Notes: generated from the sequence alone by a model not told the origin. 64,000 bases of DNA from Pseudomonas sp. G2-4 (GCF_030064125.1 NZ_CP125957.1:1364001-1428000); one strand, 5' to 3'; positions 27,617 through 39,040 are shown, counted from the first letter of the stretch. Program-made: numbers and translations.

Positions 27617-29134
27617 CTAGCGAACCTTGTCATCCCGCCCACGCAGCAGTTGATCCGGCATTGCCACCGCCGCCAATAACCCCAGCAGCGACACCGCCGC
27701 GCTGATCAACAACAGATGCTTGAACGTGGTCTGCAACCCGTGGCGCAAGGCGTTCTGTGCTTCTCCCGGAGCAGCGTTCAGACCGTCCAGCAACACATTG
27801 CCGGAATGTCCTTCGCCCATCGGCGATGAACCGGCGAGCTGGGCAAAGCTTGAATCCTGTAGCAAGGCCAGCAGCAACGCCGACATCAGCGACACGCCCA
27901 CCGCACCGCCGAGGGAGCGGAACAGGTTGGTGGTGCTGGTGGCGACGCCGATGTCCGCTTGTCGCACGGCGTTCTGCGAGCCCACCAATGAAGTTGGAAA
28001 CTGCATGCCCGAGGCGATGCCGCAGAGCAGCATGAACAGGCTGCTCAGCCAGAATGCACTGGGCGGGGTGAAGGCCATGCCGAGGATGGCAAACGGAAAG
28101 AGCAGGGCGCCGCTCAGGATCATCGGTTTGTAGCGTCCCGTGACCGAAGTCCGGCGTCCGGCGAAGTACGCGCCGATTGGCAGCCCCATCGCCAACGGCA
28201 ACAAGTGCAACGCCGCGCTGTCAGCGCCCGCACCGGTCACGCTCTGAAAGCGCAACGGCACCAGCACGGTCAGGGAAATCGCCTGGAAACTGGTGAAAAA
28301 TACCGTGCACCAACACAATACCGCGCTGCGGTTGACGAACAGGTGCATCGGCAGCAACGGCTCCCGGGCTCGGTGCTCATGCCAGACAAACACCGCCAAC
28401 GCCACCACCGCGCAACCCAACAGCCCTAGCACTTCGCGGCTGTGCCAGGCATGGCCCTGGCCGATCTGGGTGATGCCCAGCAGCAGGGCGGTCAAGCCAA
28501 TGATCAGCAACACGGTGCCCAGGTAATCGATGATCGGCGTACGTTGCGGCAGTGGCAGTCCCACGAGGGTGCGTCGGGCCACCCACCAGGCCGCCAGGCC
28601 CAGCGGCAGGTTGATCCAGAACACCCAGCGCCAGGACAGGTATTCGGTCATGTAGCCGCCCAGCACCGGCCCGGCCACGCTGGCCACCGCGTACATACTG
28701 CTGAAATACCCCTGGTAGCGACCACGTTCGCGGGGCGGCACGATGTCGCCGATGATCGCCTGGCTCACGGAAATCATCCCGCCGGCGCCGATGCCTTGGA
28801 GAATCCGTGCCAGCACCAGTTGCTCCATGTTTTGCGCCAGGCCACAAAACAGCGAGGCCAGGGTGAACAGGCCCATGCCGAACAGCATCAGCGGCCGGCG
28901 ACCGTAGAGGTCGCCGAGCTTGCCGTAGATCGGTACGGCCACGGTCATGGCGACCATGTAGCCGGAAATCACCCAGGCCAGCAGGCTGACGTCCTTGAAT
29001 TGCGCGGAGATGGCCGGCATCGACACGGCGACGATGGTCTGGTCCAGGGCACCGAGGAAAATCGCCAGCATCAGGGCCACCAGCACGCTACGTATGGCTG
29101 GCGTCGGGGCTTGGAGGGTATTGAGCTGAGTCAC
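27617..29134 (-). CDS. MFS drug/proton antiporter, DHA2 (14-TMS) family
   Basis: This 505-residue transporter has about fourteen helices and DHA2 (EmrB/QacA-like) features: L-G-A-L-D-Q-T-I-V-A-V-S-M-P helix 1, motif A G-K-L-G-D-L-Y-G-R-R, and motif C-like G-P-V-L-G-G-Y. Such pumps exchange protons for hydrophobic or aromatic compounds. It follows pobA on the same strand by 65 bp, so it may export an aromatic acid or protect during its degradation; that is inference. The start is a GTG at 29134, where the conserved helix region begins. The longer frame runs into pobA. Confidence 0.83.
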   Translation of the reverse strand: MTQLNTLQAPTPAIRSVLVALMLAIFLGALDQTIVAVSMPAISAQFKDVSLLAWVISGYMVAMTVAVPIYGKLGDLYGRRPLMLFGMGLFTLASLFCGLAQNMEQLVLARILQGIGAGGMISVSQAIIGDIVPPRERGRYQGYFSSMYAVASVAGPVLGGYMTEYLSWRWVFWINLPLGLAAWWVARRTLVGLPLPQRTPIIDYLGTVLLIIGLTALLLGITQIGQGHAWHSREVLGLLGCAVVALAVFVWHEHRAREPLLPMHLFVNRSAVLCWCTVFFTSFQAISLTVLVPLRFQSVTGAGADSAALHLLPLAMGLPIGAYFAGRRTSVTGRYKPMILSGALLFPFAILGMAFTPPSAFWLSSLFMLLCGIASGMQFPTSLVGSQNAVRQADIGVATSTTNLFRSLGGAVGVSLMSALLLALLQDSSFAQLAGSSPMGEGHSGNVLLDGLNAAPGEAQNALRHGLQTTFKHLLLISAAVSLLGLLAAVAMPDQLLRGRDDKVR

Positions 29135-29199
29135 GGTAGAACCTGCGGGCCGCCGAGAGGGCGAATGGGACGGAGCCCGCAGTTTAAGTCGATAGGCGG

Positions 29200-30438
<1,239 letters not shown>

Positions 30439-30565
30439 TTATGGACCGAGTGCTTGCATTTTTCGCTTGCTGGCCTGTCAATTGAAGGGGAAAACTGAGC
30501 CGATACCTGTACTTTCTGCCAATTGGTGCGATTATCGCCCGCAACCCCTGGCCCGGATCCACGTT

Positions 30566-31459
30566 ATGAAAAAACCTGACCTGCCTTCGATCCCGGTGTT
30601 CAAGCTCTACGGCGAAAGCCAGGACTGGCCGACCCCGGATCTGCTGCATTGCGAAACCATTTCCAAGCGCAGTCGCGAGCACCAATGGGAGATCAAGCCC
30701 CATCGGCATGCTGATCTTTGCCAATTGCTGTTTGTCTTCAAGGGCCAGGCAGAACTGGAAATCGAGGGCCAGCGCACGCAACTCGGCGAGCCGGCGGTGC
30801 AGATCCTGCCGCCGCTGTCGGTCCATGGCTTTCGTTTTTCAGAGGATGTGGAAGGTTATGTGGTGACGCTGGCGGCACCGCTGGTGATGCACCTGCAATC
30901 GCAGCTGGGCCATTCGGTCAATATCCTGGCCCAGGCCGAAAGCTACCCGGCCGGGGAAAACGCCGCCTACCTCAACAGCCTGTTCAGTGCCTTGCAGGCC
31001 GAGTACGTTGGCCATCAGCCGGCGCGGGAGATGCTGATGCATGCCCTGGTCAGCGTGATCATGGTCTGGGTCAGCCGCCAAGTGATGCAGCGGCGCACCT
31101 CTACCCAGCGTCCACAGCGCGCCCGGGAATATCTCAACGGGTTCATTCAGTTGGTGGAAGAAACCTATCGCCAGCACGTCAAGGTCGAAGACCTGGCCCA
31201 TCGCCTGGGAATTTCTGTGTCGCACCTCAACGGCACGTGCCGCGAGCTGGCGGGGCAACCGGCGTTGCAGATCATGCATGAACGCCAATTGCTGGAAGCC
31301 AAGCGCCTGCTGACCTACACCGGCCTGACGATTTACGAGATTTCCGAGATGCTCGGGTTTTCCGACCCGACCAACTTCACCCGGCTGTTCCGCCGGCGTG
31401 TCGGAATCTCGCCCAAAGCCTTCCGCGACCGGCTCAAGACCGATCAGCAGGACGACTGA
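30566..31459 (+). CDS. pobR: AraC-family activator of pobA
   Basis: This 297-residue AraC-type regulator has an N-terminal cupin sensor domain (H-R-H-A-D-L-C-Q-L-L-F-V-F, E-I-E-G) and a C-terminal double helix-turn-helix (V-E-D-L-A-H-R-L-G-I-S ... I-Y-E-I-S-E-M-L-G-F-S-D-P-T-N-F-T-R). Divergent placement beside pobA marks it as the AraC-type PobR used in Pseudomonas, which responds to 4-hydroxybenzoate. The start at 30566 gives the expected length; the upstream frame from 30293 runs back into pobA. Confidence 0.9.
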   Translation: MKKPDLPSIPVFKLYGESQDWPTPDLLHCETISKRSREHQWEIKPHRHADLCQLLFVFKGQAELEIEGQRTQLGEPAVQILPPLSVHGFRFSEDVEGYVVTLAAPLVMHLQSQLGHSVNILAQAESYPAGENAAYLNSLFSALQAEYVGHQPAREMLMHALVSVIMVWVSRQVMQRRTSTQRPQRAREYLNGFIQLVEETYRQHVKVEDLAHRLGISVSHLNGTCRELAGQPALQIMHERQLLEAKRLLTYTGLTIYEISEMLGFSDPTNFTRLFRRRVGISPKAFRDRLKTDQQDD

Positions 31460-31466
31460 ACACGCT

Positions 31467-31643
31467 TCAGCGCAAGGCGTTCAGGGTCGCGCTGTGGGGG
31501 ATGCAACGTTCGAAGTTGCAACTGGCGAATTCACGGGGCAACTGCCGGGCCTGCTCGACCCGATAGGCCGCGGTGCCATACAGCGCCAGCGTGGCGGCGC
31601 AAGTGACGAAAATCGCGAGGCGTCTTTTTATTTTGATGTTCAT
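31467..31643 (-). CDS. Small membrane-anchored protein, unknown
   Basis: This 58-residue product has a basic start (N-I-K-I-K-R-R), one hydrophobic helix (about 9-24) and a polar tail with two cysteines (C-N-F-E-R-C). A GAGGT site lies well placed before ATG 31643. The frame could extend to 31688, but without a better start. It ends eight bases after the convergent pobR stop. The ribosome site and membrane layout support a real gene; I recognise no family. Confidence 0.55.
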   Translation of the reverse strand: MNIKIKRRLAIFVTCAATLALYGTAAYRVEQARQLPREFASCNFERCIPHSATLNALR

Positions 31644-31761
31644 GGCGGTGACCTCTGAACGAATACCCTGGGGTACTGCTTTCAGCATAGGTCAGCCGTG
31701 GCGGGTTGCCAGTCAGGCAAACGTTGCATTTAACCCGACATTCAGGGCGCTGATATCCTTT

Positions 31762-31852
31762 TGTGGGAGCGAGCTTGCTCGCGATGAGGCCGGGTCAGTC
31801 CCTATGTGTATTGACTGATCCACCGCTATCGCGAGCAAGCTCGCTCCCACAG
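31762..31852. repeat. REP doublet, family A
   Basis: Inverted pair TGTGGGAGCGAGCTTGCTCG / CGAGCAAGCTCGCTCCCACA between the small membrane protein gene and the DUF5064 gene. Confidence 0.9.
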
Positions 31853-31877
31853 GGTTGGGGTGGTCTTTTTGACCGGG

Positions 31878-32237
31878 TTATTCCAAGTGTTCAGGCTTCA
31901 TCGGATCACCCGGCTTCACATCCAGTTGCTGGCGCACGTCTTCGAACATTTCATCGTAGTACTTGTGCATCGAGCCGATGCTGGCGCTTTTGGGCAGGCC
32001 GTATTTCTGGGCGATGCGCGTGGCATGGCGGGCGAAGTCGAAGGCCTGATCCTTGGCCAGGAAAAAGGTCTCGTCCAAGGTGTTGTCCTCGACCGTGCCA
32101 TGCACCCGGAACGACATGCCGGCGCCTTCCTTGGGGTCCTGCGCAACCTCGTAGTCGATGCACAGGTTGTAGCTGAAATCTTCCTTGTTCAGCGCGTGGC
32201 GTTCCATGTGCAAGTGACCGGGTTCGAACATGGCCAT
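31878..32237 (-). CDS. DUF5064 family protein
   Basis: This 119-residue soluble protein matches the Pseudomonas DUF5064 group: F-E-P-G-H-L-H near the start, Y-N-L-C-I-D-Y-E-V, and a C-terminal helix with M-H-K-Y-Y-D-E-M-F. The family has no assigned function. It lies 64 bp downstream of arcC on the same strand and may be transcribed with the arc operon, which would hint at a role under low oxygen; that is inference. A GGAGAG site precedes the ATG. Confidence 0.82.
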   Translation of the reverse strand: MAMFEPGHLHMERHALNKEDFSYNLCIDYEVAQDPKEGAGMSFRVHGTVEDNTLDETFFLAKDQAFDFARHATRIAQKYGLPKSASIGSMHKYYDEMFEDVRQQLDVKPGDPMKPEHLE

Positions 32238-32301
32238 AAACGACTCTCCTTCGAAGGCATGGGAGTAAGGCAGACCCTGGATCCGCCATGCAAGTTTCCT
32301 G

Positions 32302-33231
32302 TTACCGATAAACGATGCCTGGTATCGCCGTGCTGATGCGGGTGCCAGCCTTGCCCTGGACGATGGCGTCGATGTCCGAGAGTGAACCGATCACCGCGAC
32401 CTTGCCAGTATTGCGGGCGAATTCGCAGGCGGCCTGCACCTTCGGCCCCATCGAGCCGGCGGCGAAACCGAGTTTTTCCAGGTCATCGGGGTGGGCCTGG
32501 GCGATGGCTTTCTGGCTCGGTTTGCCGAAGTCGATGAAGACCGCGTTGACGTCGGTGGCAATCACCAGCAGATCGCTTTCCAGTTGCTCGGCCAGCAGTG
32601 CCGAGCACAGGTCCTTGTCGATCACCGCCTCCACGCCCTGCAACTTGCCGTTGGCGTCGTACATCGTCGGAATGCCGCCACCGCCGGCGCAGATCACAAT
32701 GCTGCCCTTTTCCAGCAGCCACTTGATCGGACGGATTTCAAAGATACGTTTGGGCCGCGGGCTGGCGACCACGCGCCGGAATTTATCGCCGTCCGGGGCG
32801 ATGGCCCAGCCTTTCTCGGCGGCGAGTTTTTCTGCGTCTGCTTTGCTGTAGACCGGGCCGATGGGTTTGGTGGGGTTCTGGAAGGCCGGGTCGTTGCCAT
32901 CCACTTCGACCTGGGTCAGCAGCGTGGCGAACGGCACTTCGAAGTCCAGCAGGTTGCCCAGTTCTTGCTCGATGATGTAGCCGATCATGCCTTCGGTTTC
33001 GGCGCCGAGCACGTCCAGCGGATACGGCGTGACCGAGGTATAGGCTGCCGCTTGCAACGACAGCAGGCCGACCTGTGGGCCGTTGCCGTGGGCGATGACC
33101 AGCTCATTGCCGGAGTGGATTTTCGCGATCTGTTCAGTCGCGGTGCGGATGTTGCTGCGTTGGTTGTCTGCGGTCATGGGTTCACCCCGACGCAGGAGGG
33201 CGTTACCGCCCAGGGCAACGACGATGCGCAT
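32302..33231 (-). CDS. arcC: Carbamate kinase
   Basis: This enzyme converts carbamoyl phosphate and ADP to ATP, CO2 and ammonia, the energy-yielding last step of the arginine deiminase pathway. The 309 residues are the usual length. The amino-acid-kinase fold is marked by V-A-L-G-G-N-A-L-L at the start, G-N-G-P-Q-V-G-L, and [14 protein letters not shown] precedes the ATG. It is the last core gene of arcDABC, separated from arcB by a REP doublet. Confidence 0.97.
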   Translation of the reverse strand: MRIVVALGGNALLRRGEPMTADNQRSNIRTATEQIAKIHSGNELVIAHGNGPQVGLLSLQAAAYTSVTPYPLDVLGAETEGMIGYIIEQELGNLLDFEVPFATLLTQVEVDGNDPAFQNPTKPIGPVYSKADAEKLAAEKGWAIAPDGDKFRRVVASPRPKRIFEIRPIKWLLEKGSIVICAGGGGIPTMYDANGKLQGVEAVIDKDLCSALLAEQLESDLLVIATDVNAVFIDFGKPSQKAIAQAHPDDLEKLGFAAGSMGPKVQAACEFARNTGKVAVIGSLSDIDAIVQGKAGTRISTAIPGIVYR

Positions 33232-33272
33232 GATGTGGTCCTTTCAAAAATAGATCGAGAAGGCAGTCCCCC

Positions 33273-33364
33273 CTGTGGGAGCGAGCTTGCTCGCGATGAC
33301 GGCGGCACATCCAACATCAATGCAAGCTGACACTCCGCCATCGCGAGCAAGCTCGCTCCCACAG
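33273..33364. repeat. REP doublet, family A, between arcB and arcC
   Basis: Inverted pair TGTGGGAGCGAGCTTGCTCG / CGAGCAAGCTCGCTCCCACA inside the arc operon. A stem-loop here could protect upstream mRNA or lower arcC expression. Confidence 0.9.
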
Positions 33365-33396
33365 TGAAGAACTCTTCAGCAGGGATCGGGCGGTAT

Positions 33397-34407
33397 TCAG
33401 ATATCCGCCAACGCCGACACCAGGATCGCCTTGATGGTGTGCATGCGGTTCTCCGCTTGCTCGAAGGCGATGTTGGCCGGGGATTCGAAGACCTCTTCGG
33501 TCACTTCCACGCCGTTGGCCAGGTTCGGATAGCGTGCGGCGATGTCCTTGCCGACCTTGGTTTCGCTGTTATGGAACGCGGGCAGGCAGTGCATGAATTT
33601 CACCCGTGGGTTGCCCGAGGCTTTCATCATCTGCGCGTTGACCTGGTAGGGCAGCAATTGCTCGATGCGCTCGTCCCAGGCTTCCACCGGCTCGCCCATG
33701 GACACCCAGATGTCAGTGTGGATGAAGTCCACGCCCTTGACGGCTTCCTTAGGGTCTTCGGTGATGGTGATGCGTGCACCACTTTCGACGGCGAAGGCCT
33801 GGCACTGGTCGATGAAATCCTGGTGCGGCCACAGGGCTTTCGGTGCGCCGATGCGTACGTCCATGCCCAGTTTGGCGCCGATCATCAGCAGCGAGTTGCC
33901 CATGTTGTAGCGGGCGTCGCCCAGGTACGCGTAGCTGATGTCATGCAGCGGCTTGTCGCTGTGTTCGCGCATGGTCAGGGTGTCGGCGATCATCTGGGTA
34001 GGGTGGAATTCAGCAGTCAGGCCGTTGAATACCGGCACCCCGGCGAATTTGGCCAGTTCCTCGACGATCTCCTGCTCGAAGCCACGGTACTCGATGGCGT
34101 CGAACATCCGTCCCAGCACGCGGGCGGTGTCCTTCATGCTTTCCTTGTGGCCGATTTGCGAGGACACCGGATCGATGTAGGTGACGTGGGCGCCCTGGTC
34201 ATGGGCCGCGACTTCAAAGGCGCAGCGGGTACGGGTCGAGGTCTTCTCGAAGATCAGCGCGATGTTCTTGCCCTTGAGGTGCGCCTGTTCGGTGCCGGTG
34301 TACTTGGCACGCTTGAGGTCGCGGGACAGGTCCAGCAGGTAATGCAGCTCGCGGTTGGTGTGGTGCATCAAACTCAGCAGGCTGCGGTTGTGCATGTTGA
34401 ACGCCAT
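33397..34407 (-). CDS. arcB: Catabolic ornithine carbamoyltransferase
   Basis: This enzyme splits citrulline with phosphate to ornithine and carbamoyl phosphate in the arginine deiminase pathway. The 336 residues equal the length of the catabolic P. aeruginosa enzyme. The carbamoyl-phosphate motif S-T-R-T-R is at 57-61, and the ornithine-side motif is M-H-C-L-P near the C-terminus. Length and position between arcA and arcC mark it as catabolic rather than the biosynthetic argF product. Confidence 0.97.
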   Translation of the reverse strand: MAFNMHNRSLLSLMHHTNRELHYLLDLSRDLKRAKYTGTEQAHLKGKNIALIFEKTSTRTRCAFEVAAHDQGAHVTYIDPVSSQIGHKESMKDTARVLGRMFDAIEYRGFEQEIVEELAKFAGVPVFNGLTAEFHPTQMIADTLTMREHSDKPLHDISYAYLGDARYNMGNSLLMIGAKLGMDVRIGAPKALWPHQDFIDQCQAFAVESGARITITEDPKEAVKGVDFIHTDIWVSMGEPVEAWDERIEQLLPYQVNAQMMKASGNPRVKFMHCLPAFHNSETKVGKDIAARYPNLANGVEVTEEVFESPANIAFEQAENRMHTIKAILVSALADI

Positions 34408-34477
34408 GATATGGATCTCCTTGGGTTTCGGTTATCCCCTGGGCTGCGTTGGATAAACACTGGCCCAGGCTCGAAGG

Positions 34478-35734
34478 TCAGTAATCGATCGGGTCGCGAA
34501 TGATCGGGCAGGTCATGCAGTGACCGCCGCCCCGGCCGCGGCCCAACTCGGCGGCACTGATGGTGATGACTTCCACTCCGGCCTTGCGTAGCAGCGTGTT
34601 GGTGTAGGTGTTGCGGTCGTAGCCGATCACCACGCCCGGTTCCAGGGCCACCACGTTGTTGCCGTCGTCCCATTGCTCGCGCTCGGCGGCGAAGCTGTTG
34701 CCGCCGGTTTCCACGACTCGCAGTGCCGGCAGCTTGAGGGCGGCGGCCACGGTGTCGAGGAAGCTGCCGTCCTCGCGGCGCACGTCGATGCCGCCGGGCT
34801 TGCTCTCGTCAGGACGCAGGGAAAACGCGACGATCTGGCTCACCACTTCGGGGAAAATCGTCACCAGGTCGCGGTCGCAGAAACTGAACACAGTGTCCAA
34901 ATGCATGGCCGCGCGGGATTTCGGCAGGCCGGCGACGATCACCCGTTCCACGGCGTTGTGCTTGAACAGGTTCAGTGCCAGTTGGCCGATGGCCTGGCGG
35001 GACGAACGTTCGCCCATGCCGATCAGCACCACGCCGTTGCCAATGGGCATCACGTCGCCGCCTTCAAGGGTCGCGTTGCCGTGCTCCTGGTCCGGGTCGC
35101 CGTACCAGACCTGGAAGTCGGCGCGGGTGAACTCGGGATGGAATTTGTAGATGGCGCTCGCCAGCAGCGTTTCCTGGCGGCGCGCCGGCCAGTACATCGG
35201 GTTCAAGGTGACACCGCCGTAGATCCAGCAGGTCGTGTCGCGGGTGAACTGAGTATTGGGCAGCGGCGGCAGGATGAAGCTGGAGTGCCCGAGGAAGTCG
35301 CGGAACATCTGGATGGTCTTGCCACCGAAGCTGTCCGGCAGATCATCGGCCGAGACACCGCCAATCAGGAACTCGGCGATCTGGCGCGGCTCCAGGCTGC
35401 GCAGCCACGAGTCGACTTCATGCACCAGGCCGATGCCTACCGAATTGGCGGTGATCTTGCGTTGCAGGATCCAGTCCAGGGCTTCGGGGATGGCGACGAT
35501 GTCGGTCAACAGGTTGTGCATTTCCAGTACATCGACGCCACGCTCGCGCATCTTGGTGACGAAATCGAAATGGTCACGCTTGGCCTGGTTGACCCATAGC
35601 ACGTCGTCGAACAGCAACTCATCGCAGTTGTTCGGGGTCAGCCGCTGATGGGCCAGGCCTGGGGAGCACACCAGGACTTTACGTAATTTACCGGCTTCGG
35701 AATGAACGCCGTACTTCACTTTTTCTGTGGTCAT
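34478..35734 (-). CDS. arcA: Arginine deiminase
   Basis: This enzyme hydrolyses arginine to citrulline and ammonia. The 418 residues are the normal length. The catalytic cysteine is Cys406 in G-G-G-H-C-M-T-C-P, and the conserved F-T-R-D-T and E-G-G-D motifs (substrate-binding Arg/Asp/Glu) are present. It is the second gene of the operon, starting 33 bp after the arcD stop. Confidence 0.98.
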   Translation of the reverse strand: MTTEKVKYGVHSEAGKLRKVLVCSPGLAHQRLTPNNCDELLFDDVLWVNQAKRDHFDFVTKMRERGVDVLEMHNLLTDIVAIPEALDWILQRKITANSVGIGLVHEVDSWLRSLEPRQIAEFLIGGVSADDLPDSFGGKTIQMFRDFLGHSSFILPPLPNTQFTRDTTCWIYGGVTLNPMYWPARRQETLLASAIYKFHPEFTRADFQVWYGDPDQEHGNATLEGGDVMPIGNGVVLIGMGERSSRQAIGQLALNLFKHNAVERVIVAGLPKSRAAMHLDTVFSFCDRDLVTIFPEVVSQIVAFSLRPDESKPGGIDVRREDGSFLDTVAAALKLPALRVVETGGNSFAAEREQWDDGNNVVALEPGVVIGYDRNTYTNTLLRKAGVEVITISAAELGRGRGGGHCMTCPIIRDPIDY

Positions 35735-35767
35735 TACAAAGATCCTCCAGATAAAACAATCAGTCAG

Positions 35768-37195
35768 TTACAAGGTCAGGAAGCCGTCGTAGAGGCCGTA
35801 GGCGGCCACCAGGGCGCCTGCGATCACTGCGGCGAAAATCAGCTTCTCGACGGAGGTGAAAACCGGTTTGCCCAACTCGCGCTTGGCCTTGGCGAACAGG
35901 ATCGCGCCGGGGGCGTAGAGCAGGGCGGAGAGCAGCAGGTACTTGACCCCGCCGGCGTACAGCAGCCACACCGCGTAGATCAGGGCAATGGCGCCGATGA
36001 CCAGGTCTTTGCGCCGTTCCGCCAGGGCGTTCTGATAGGTCTCGCCGCGCACCGCCAGCAGCACCGCGTAGGCGGCCGACCACAGGTACGGCACGAGGAT
36101 CATCGAGGTGGCGAGGTAGATCAGCGACAGGTAAGTGCTGGCCGAGAACAGGGTGATGATCAAGAACAACTGGACCATCGCGTTGGTCAGCCACAGTGCA
36201 TTGGTCGGTACGTGGTTGGCGTTTTCGCGGCGCAGGAACGCGGGCATGGTGTGGTCCTTGGCGGCGGCGAACATGATCTCCGCGCACAGCAGCACCCAGG
36301 ACAACAGGGCGCCGAGCAACGAGATGATCAGGCCGACGCTGATCAGCACCGCGCCCCAGTGACCCACGACGTGCTCCAGCACGGCGGCCATGGACGGATT
36401 CTGCAATTTTGCCAGTTCAGGTTGGGTCATGATCCCCAGGGACAGCACGTTCACCAGTATCAGGAACAACAGCACGGTGACAAAACCGATCACCGTGGCC
36501 TTGCCCACATCCGAGCGTTTTTCGGCGCGGGCGGAAAAAATGCTGGCGCCTTCGATGCCGATGAACACCCACACGGTCACCAGCATCATGTTGCGTACCT
36601 GATCCAGCACGCTGCCCAGGTCCGGGTTTTTCAGGCCCCAGATGTCGGCGGTGAAGATATCCAGCTTGAAGGCGAATACGGCGATCAGCACGAACAGCAG
36701 CAACGGCACGACCTTGGCGACGGTGGTCACCAGGTTGATGAAAGCCGCTTCCCTGATGCCTCGCAGCACCAGAAAGTGCACGGCCCACAGCAGCACCGAC
36801 GCGCCGATCACCGCCGCTACGGTATTGCCCTCGCCAAACACCGGGAAGAAGTAGCCCAGGGTGCTGAACAACAGGACGAAGTAACCGACGTTGCCCAGCC
36901 AGGCGCTGATCCAGTAGCCCCAGGCGGACGAGAAACCCATGTAGTCACCGAACCCGGCCTTGGCGTAGGCATATACCCCGCCGTCCAGATCGGGTTTGCG
37001 GTTGGCTAGGGTTTGGAACACGAAGGCCAGGGTCAGCATGCCGACGGCGGTAATCGCCCAGCCAATCAACACCGCACCGACATCGGCGCTGGCGGCCATG
37101 TTTTGTGGCAAGGAAAATATTCCCCCACCGATCATCGAGCCGACCACCAGTGCGACCAGCGCACCGAGTCGAAGTTTTCCAGGGGTATCAGACAT
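35768..37195 (-). CDS. arcD: Arginine/ornithine antiporter ArcD
   Basis: This 475-residue APC-family antiporter exchanges external arginine for internal ornithine across the inner membrane. The basic-amino-acid-antiporter start L-V-V-G-S-M-I-G-G-G-I-F-S-L-P (residues ~14-28) and about twelve helices are present. It is the first gene of arcDABC. Start 37195 is preferred to 37228 because a GGAG nine bases upstream serves it. An ANR/FNR-like site lies 63 bp upstream. A second antiporter of identical length is divergently encoded next door. Confidence 0.95.
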   Translation of the reverse strand: MSDTPGKLRLGALVALVVGSMIGGGIFSLPQNMAASADVGAVLIGWAITAVGMLTLAFVFQTLANRKPDLDGGVYAYAKAGFGDYMGFSSAWGYWISAWLGNVGYFVLLFSTLGYFFPVFGEGNTVAAVIGASVLLWAVHFLVLRGIREAAFINLVTTVAKVVPLLLFVLIAVFAFKLDIFTADIWGLKNPDLGSVLDQVRNMMLVTVWVFIGIEGASIFSARAEKRSDVGKATVIGFVTVLLFLILVNVLSLGIMTQPELAKLQNPSMAAVLEHVVGHWGAVLISVGLIISLLGALLSWVLLCAEIMFAAAKDHTMPAFLRRENANHVPTNALWLTNAMVQLFLIITLFSASTYLSLIYLATSMILVPYLWSAAYAVLLAVRGETYQNALAERRKDLVIGAIALIYAVWLLYAGGVKYLLLSALLYAPGAILFAKAKRELGKPVFTSVEKLIFAAVIAGALVAAYGLYDGFLTL

Positions 37196-37594
37196 TGCAT
37201 AACTCCAATACAGGAGAAAGAGAGTCAATAGACTAAGTCGATTTTAAATTTGAATATCTGATCTGGATCAGTGCATGGCAACATTCCATTGCTAATGAAG
37301 CAGTTAGCGGCTGCTGTCGATGTCCGTGAGTCATTTGAAAGGCCCGTTTCAGAGCCTCTGGAGGGAGCGGGTGAAGGGGATTTCGTCCCCCGGTGGGAGT
37401 GTTCACACTAGTTGAATTCTACTGAGTCGCAACTTTTTCGACGGTTTTCATGGCAGAAATAAAATCGATCGTCGTTGGCCTTTTTTATGAGTGTCTTGGA
37501 CAATAACCGGATAATAAATCTACGGACTTTGAATGGATGGCGTTATTCAAAAACGTTATGTCGCTTTATCTACTTAATTAACAAGTGAGTACCC
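37196..37594. other. arcD / second arcD divergent regulatory region
   Basis: This 399-bp AT-rich region holds the arc operon promoter with its ANR-like site (37258-37271) and a short perfect hairpin GGGGA-TTTCG-TCCCC (37376-37390). It presumably also holds the promoter for the divergent antiporter gene. No coding sequence is supported. Confidence 0.65.
37258..37271 (-). promoter_or_regulatory. ANR/FNR-type box upstream of arcDABC
   Basis: CTGAT-CTGG-ATCAG is a perfect dyad matching the FNR/ANR consensus TTGAT-N4-ATCAA at all but the outermost bases. It lies 63 bp upstream of the arcD start codon, which would place the transcription start about 28 bp before the ATG if ANR binds at -41.5. ANR-dependent anaerobic induction of arc operons is established in Pseudomonas. 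Confidence 0.78.
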
Positions 37595-39022
37595 ATGTCG
37601 CAGCCGTCTGAAAAACTACGACTCGGCGCACTGATTGCACTGGTGGTCGGCTCGATGATCGGCGGGGGAATCTTTTCCTTGCCACAAAACCTGGCGGCGC
37701 GGGCAGGGGTCGGTGCGGTACTGATCGGTTGGGCCATCACCGCCGTGGGCATGCTGACCCTGGCTTTTGTGTTCCAGACCCTGGCCAATCGCAAGCCGAA
37801 CCTGGACTCGGGCGTGTACGCCTACGCCAAGGCCGGGTTCGGTGACTACATGGGCTTCTCGTCGGCCTGGGGTTACTGGATCAGTGCGTGGATGGGCAAT
37901 GTGGGCTACTTCGTGCTGCTCTTCAGCACGTTGGGGTATTTCTTCCCGGTGTTCGGCCAGGGCAATACCCCCGTGGCCATTGGGTGTGCCTCATTGCTGT
38001 TGTGGGCGGTGCATTTCCTGGTGCTGCGAGGGATCAGGGAGGCCGCGTTCATCAACCTGGTGACTACCATCGCCAAGATCGTGCCGTTGGTGATGTTTGT
38101 CATCATCGCGAGTGTGGCGTTCGAGGCGGAGATCTTCACCCGCGATATCTGGGGGACGATGAATCCACAGCTGGGCAGCGTGATGGACCAGGTGCAGCAC
38201 ATGATGCTGGTGACAGTGTTTGTCTTCATTGGGATCGAAGGGGCCAGCGTGTACTCGGCGCGGGCGGAAAAACGCGTGGACGTGGGGCGGGCGACGGTCA
38301 TCGGGTTCGTCGGTGTGCTGGCGCTGCTGGTGCTGGTGAACGTGCTGTCGCTGGGAATCATGAGCCAGCCGGAGTTGGCTCAGTTGCAGAATCCGTCCCT
38401 GGCCGGTGTACTGGAACACATTGTCGGGCCTTGGGGCGCAGTGTCGATCAGCCTGGGCCTGGCCGTGTCACTGCTCGGTGCTCTGTTGTCCTGGGCGCTG
38501 CTGTGCGCCGAGATCCTTTACGCCACCGCCCGGGACAAGACCATGCCAGCGTTCCTGACCAAGGAGAACGTCCACCGTGCACCGGTCAACGCGTTGTGGC
38601 TGACCAACTCAATGATCCAGCTGTTCTTGTTGATCACCCTGTTTTCTGCGAGCACCTACACCAGTCTGATCTATCTCGCCTCGTCAATGATCCTGGTCCC
38701 TTACTTATGGTCAGCGGCCTACGCGGTGCTGCTATGCGTACGGGGGGAAACCTACGAACAGGGCTCGCTCCGACGGATGAAAGACCTGTGCATCGGCAGC
38801 GTTGCCCTGTGCTACGCGGTATGGCTGCTGTATGCCGGCGGCATGAAATACCTGCTGCTGTCGGCGCTGCTATACGCGCCGGGGGTGGTCCTGTTTGCCC
38901 AGGCCAAGCGCGAGCAGCGCCAGCCGCTGTTTACCCACGTGGAGAAGGGGATTTTTGCCTGCGTGATGGTGGGGGCGGGGGTGGCGGCTTATGGGTTGTA
39001 CAGTGGTTTTTTGGCGCTGTGA
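37595..39022 (+). CDS. Second arginine/ornithine-type antiporter, ArcD paralogue
   Basis: This 475-residue APC-family antiporter has the same length as the adjacent ArcD and is, by eye, about 80% identical over most of its length (long exact runs through helices 1-4). The main differences are in the loop at ~150-170 and the C-terminal third. The gene is divergent and shares the same intergenic region. Substrate may be arginine/ornithine or a related pair such as lysine or citrulline. The ribosome site (GTGAG) is weak. It probably arose by local inverted duplication. Confidence 0.92.
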   Translation: MSQPSEKLRLGALIALVVGSMIGGGIFSLPQNLAARAGVGAVLIGWAITAVGMLTLAFVFQTLANRKPNLDSGVYAYAKAGFGDYMGFSSAWGYWISAWMGNVGYFVLLFSTLGYFFPVFGQGNTPVAIGCASLLLWAVHFLVLRGIREAAFINLVTTIAKIVPLVMFVIIASVAFEAEIFTRDIWGTMNPQLGSVMDQVQHMMLVTVFVFIGIEGASVYSARAEKRVDVGRATVIGFVGVLALLVLVNVLSLGIMSQPELAQLQNPSLAGVLEHIVGPWGAVSISLGLAVSLLGALLSWALLCAEILYATARDKTMPAFLTKENVHRAPVNALWLTNSMIQLFLLITLFSASTYTSLIYLASSMILVPYLWSAAYAVLLCVRGETYEQGSLRRMKDLCIGSVALCYAVWLLYAGGMKYLLLSALLYAPGVVLFAQAKREQRQPLFTHVEKGIFACVMVGAGVAAYGLYSGFLAL

Positions 39023-39040
39023 GGCGAAGGTCGCCTTTCT
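39022..39040 (+). terminator. Weak terminator after the arcD paralogue
   Basis: AGGCGA and TCGCCT pair around AGG, followed by TTCT, immediately after the stop codon. Short T tract, so low confidence. Confidence 0.4.

Noticed and set aside
35702..37009. 435-codon plus-strand open frame opposite arcD
   Set aside because: Translation is His/Gln/Asp-rich with no domain; it mirrors the hydrophobic arcD codons and has no ribosome site.
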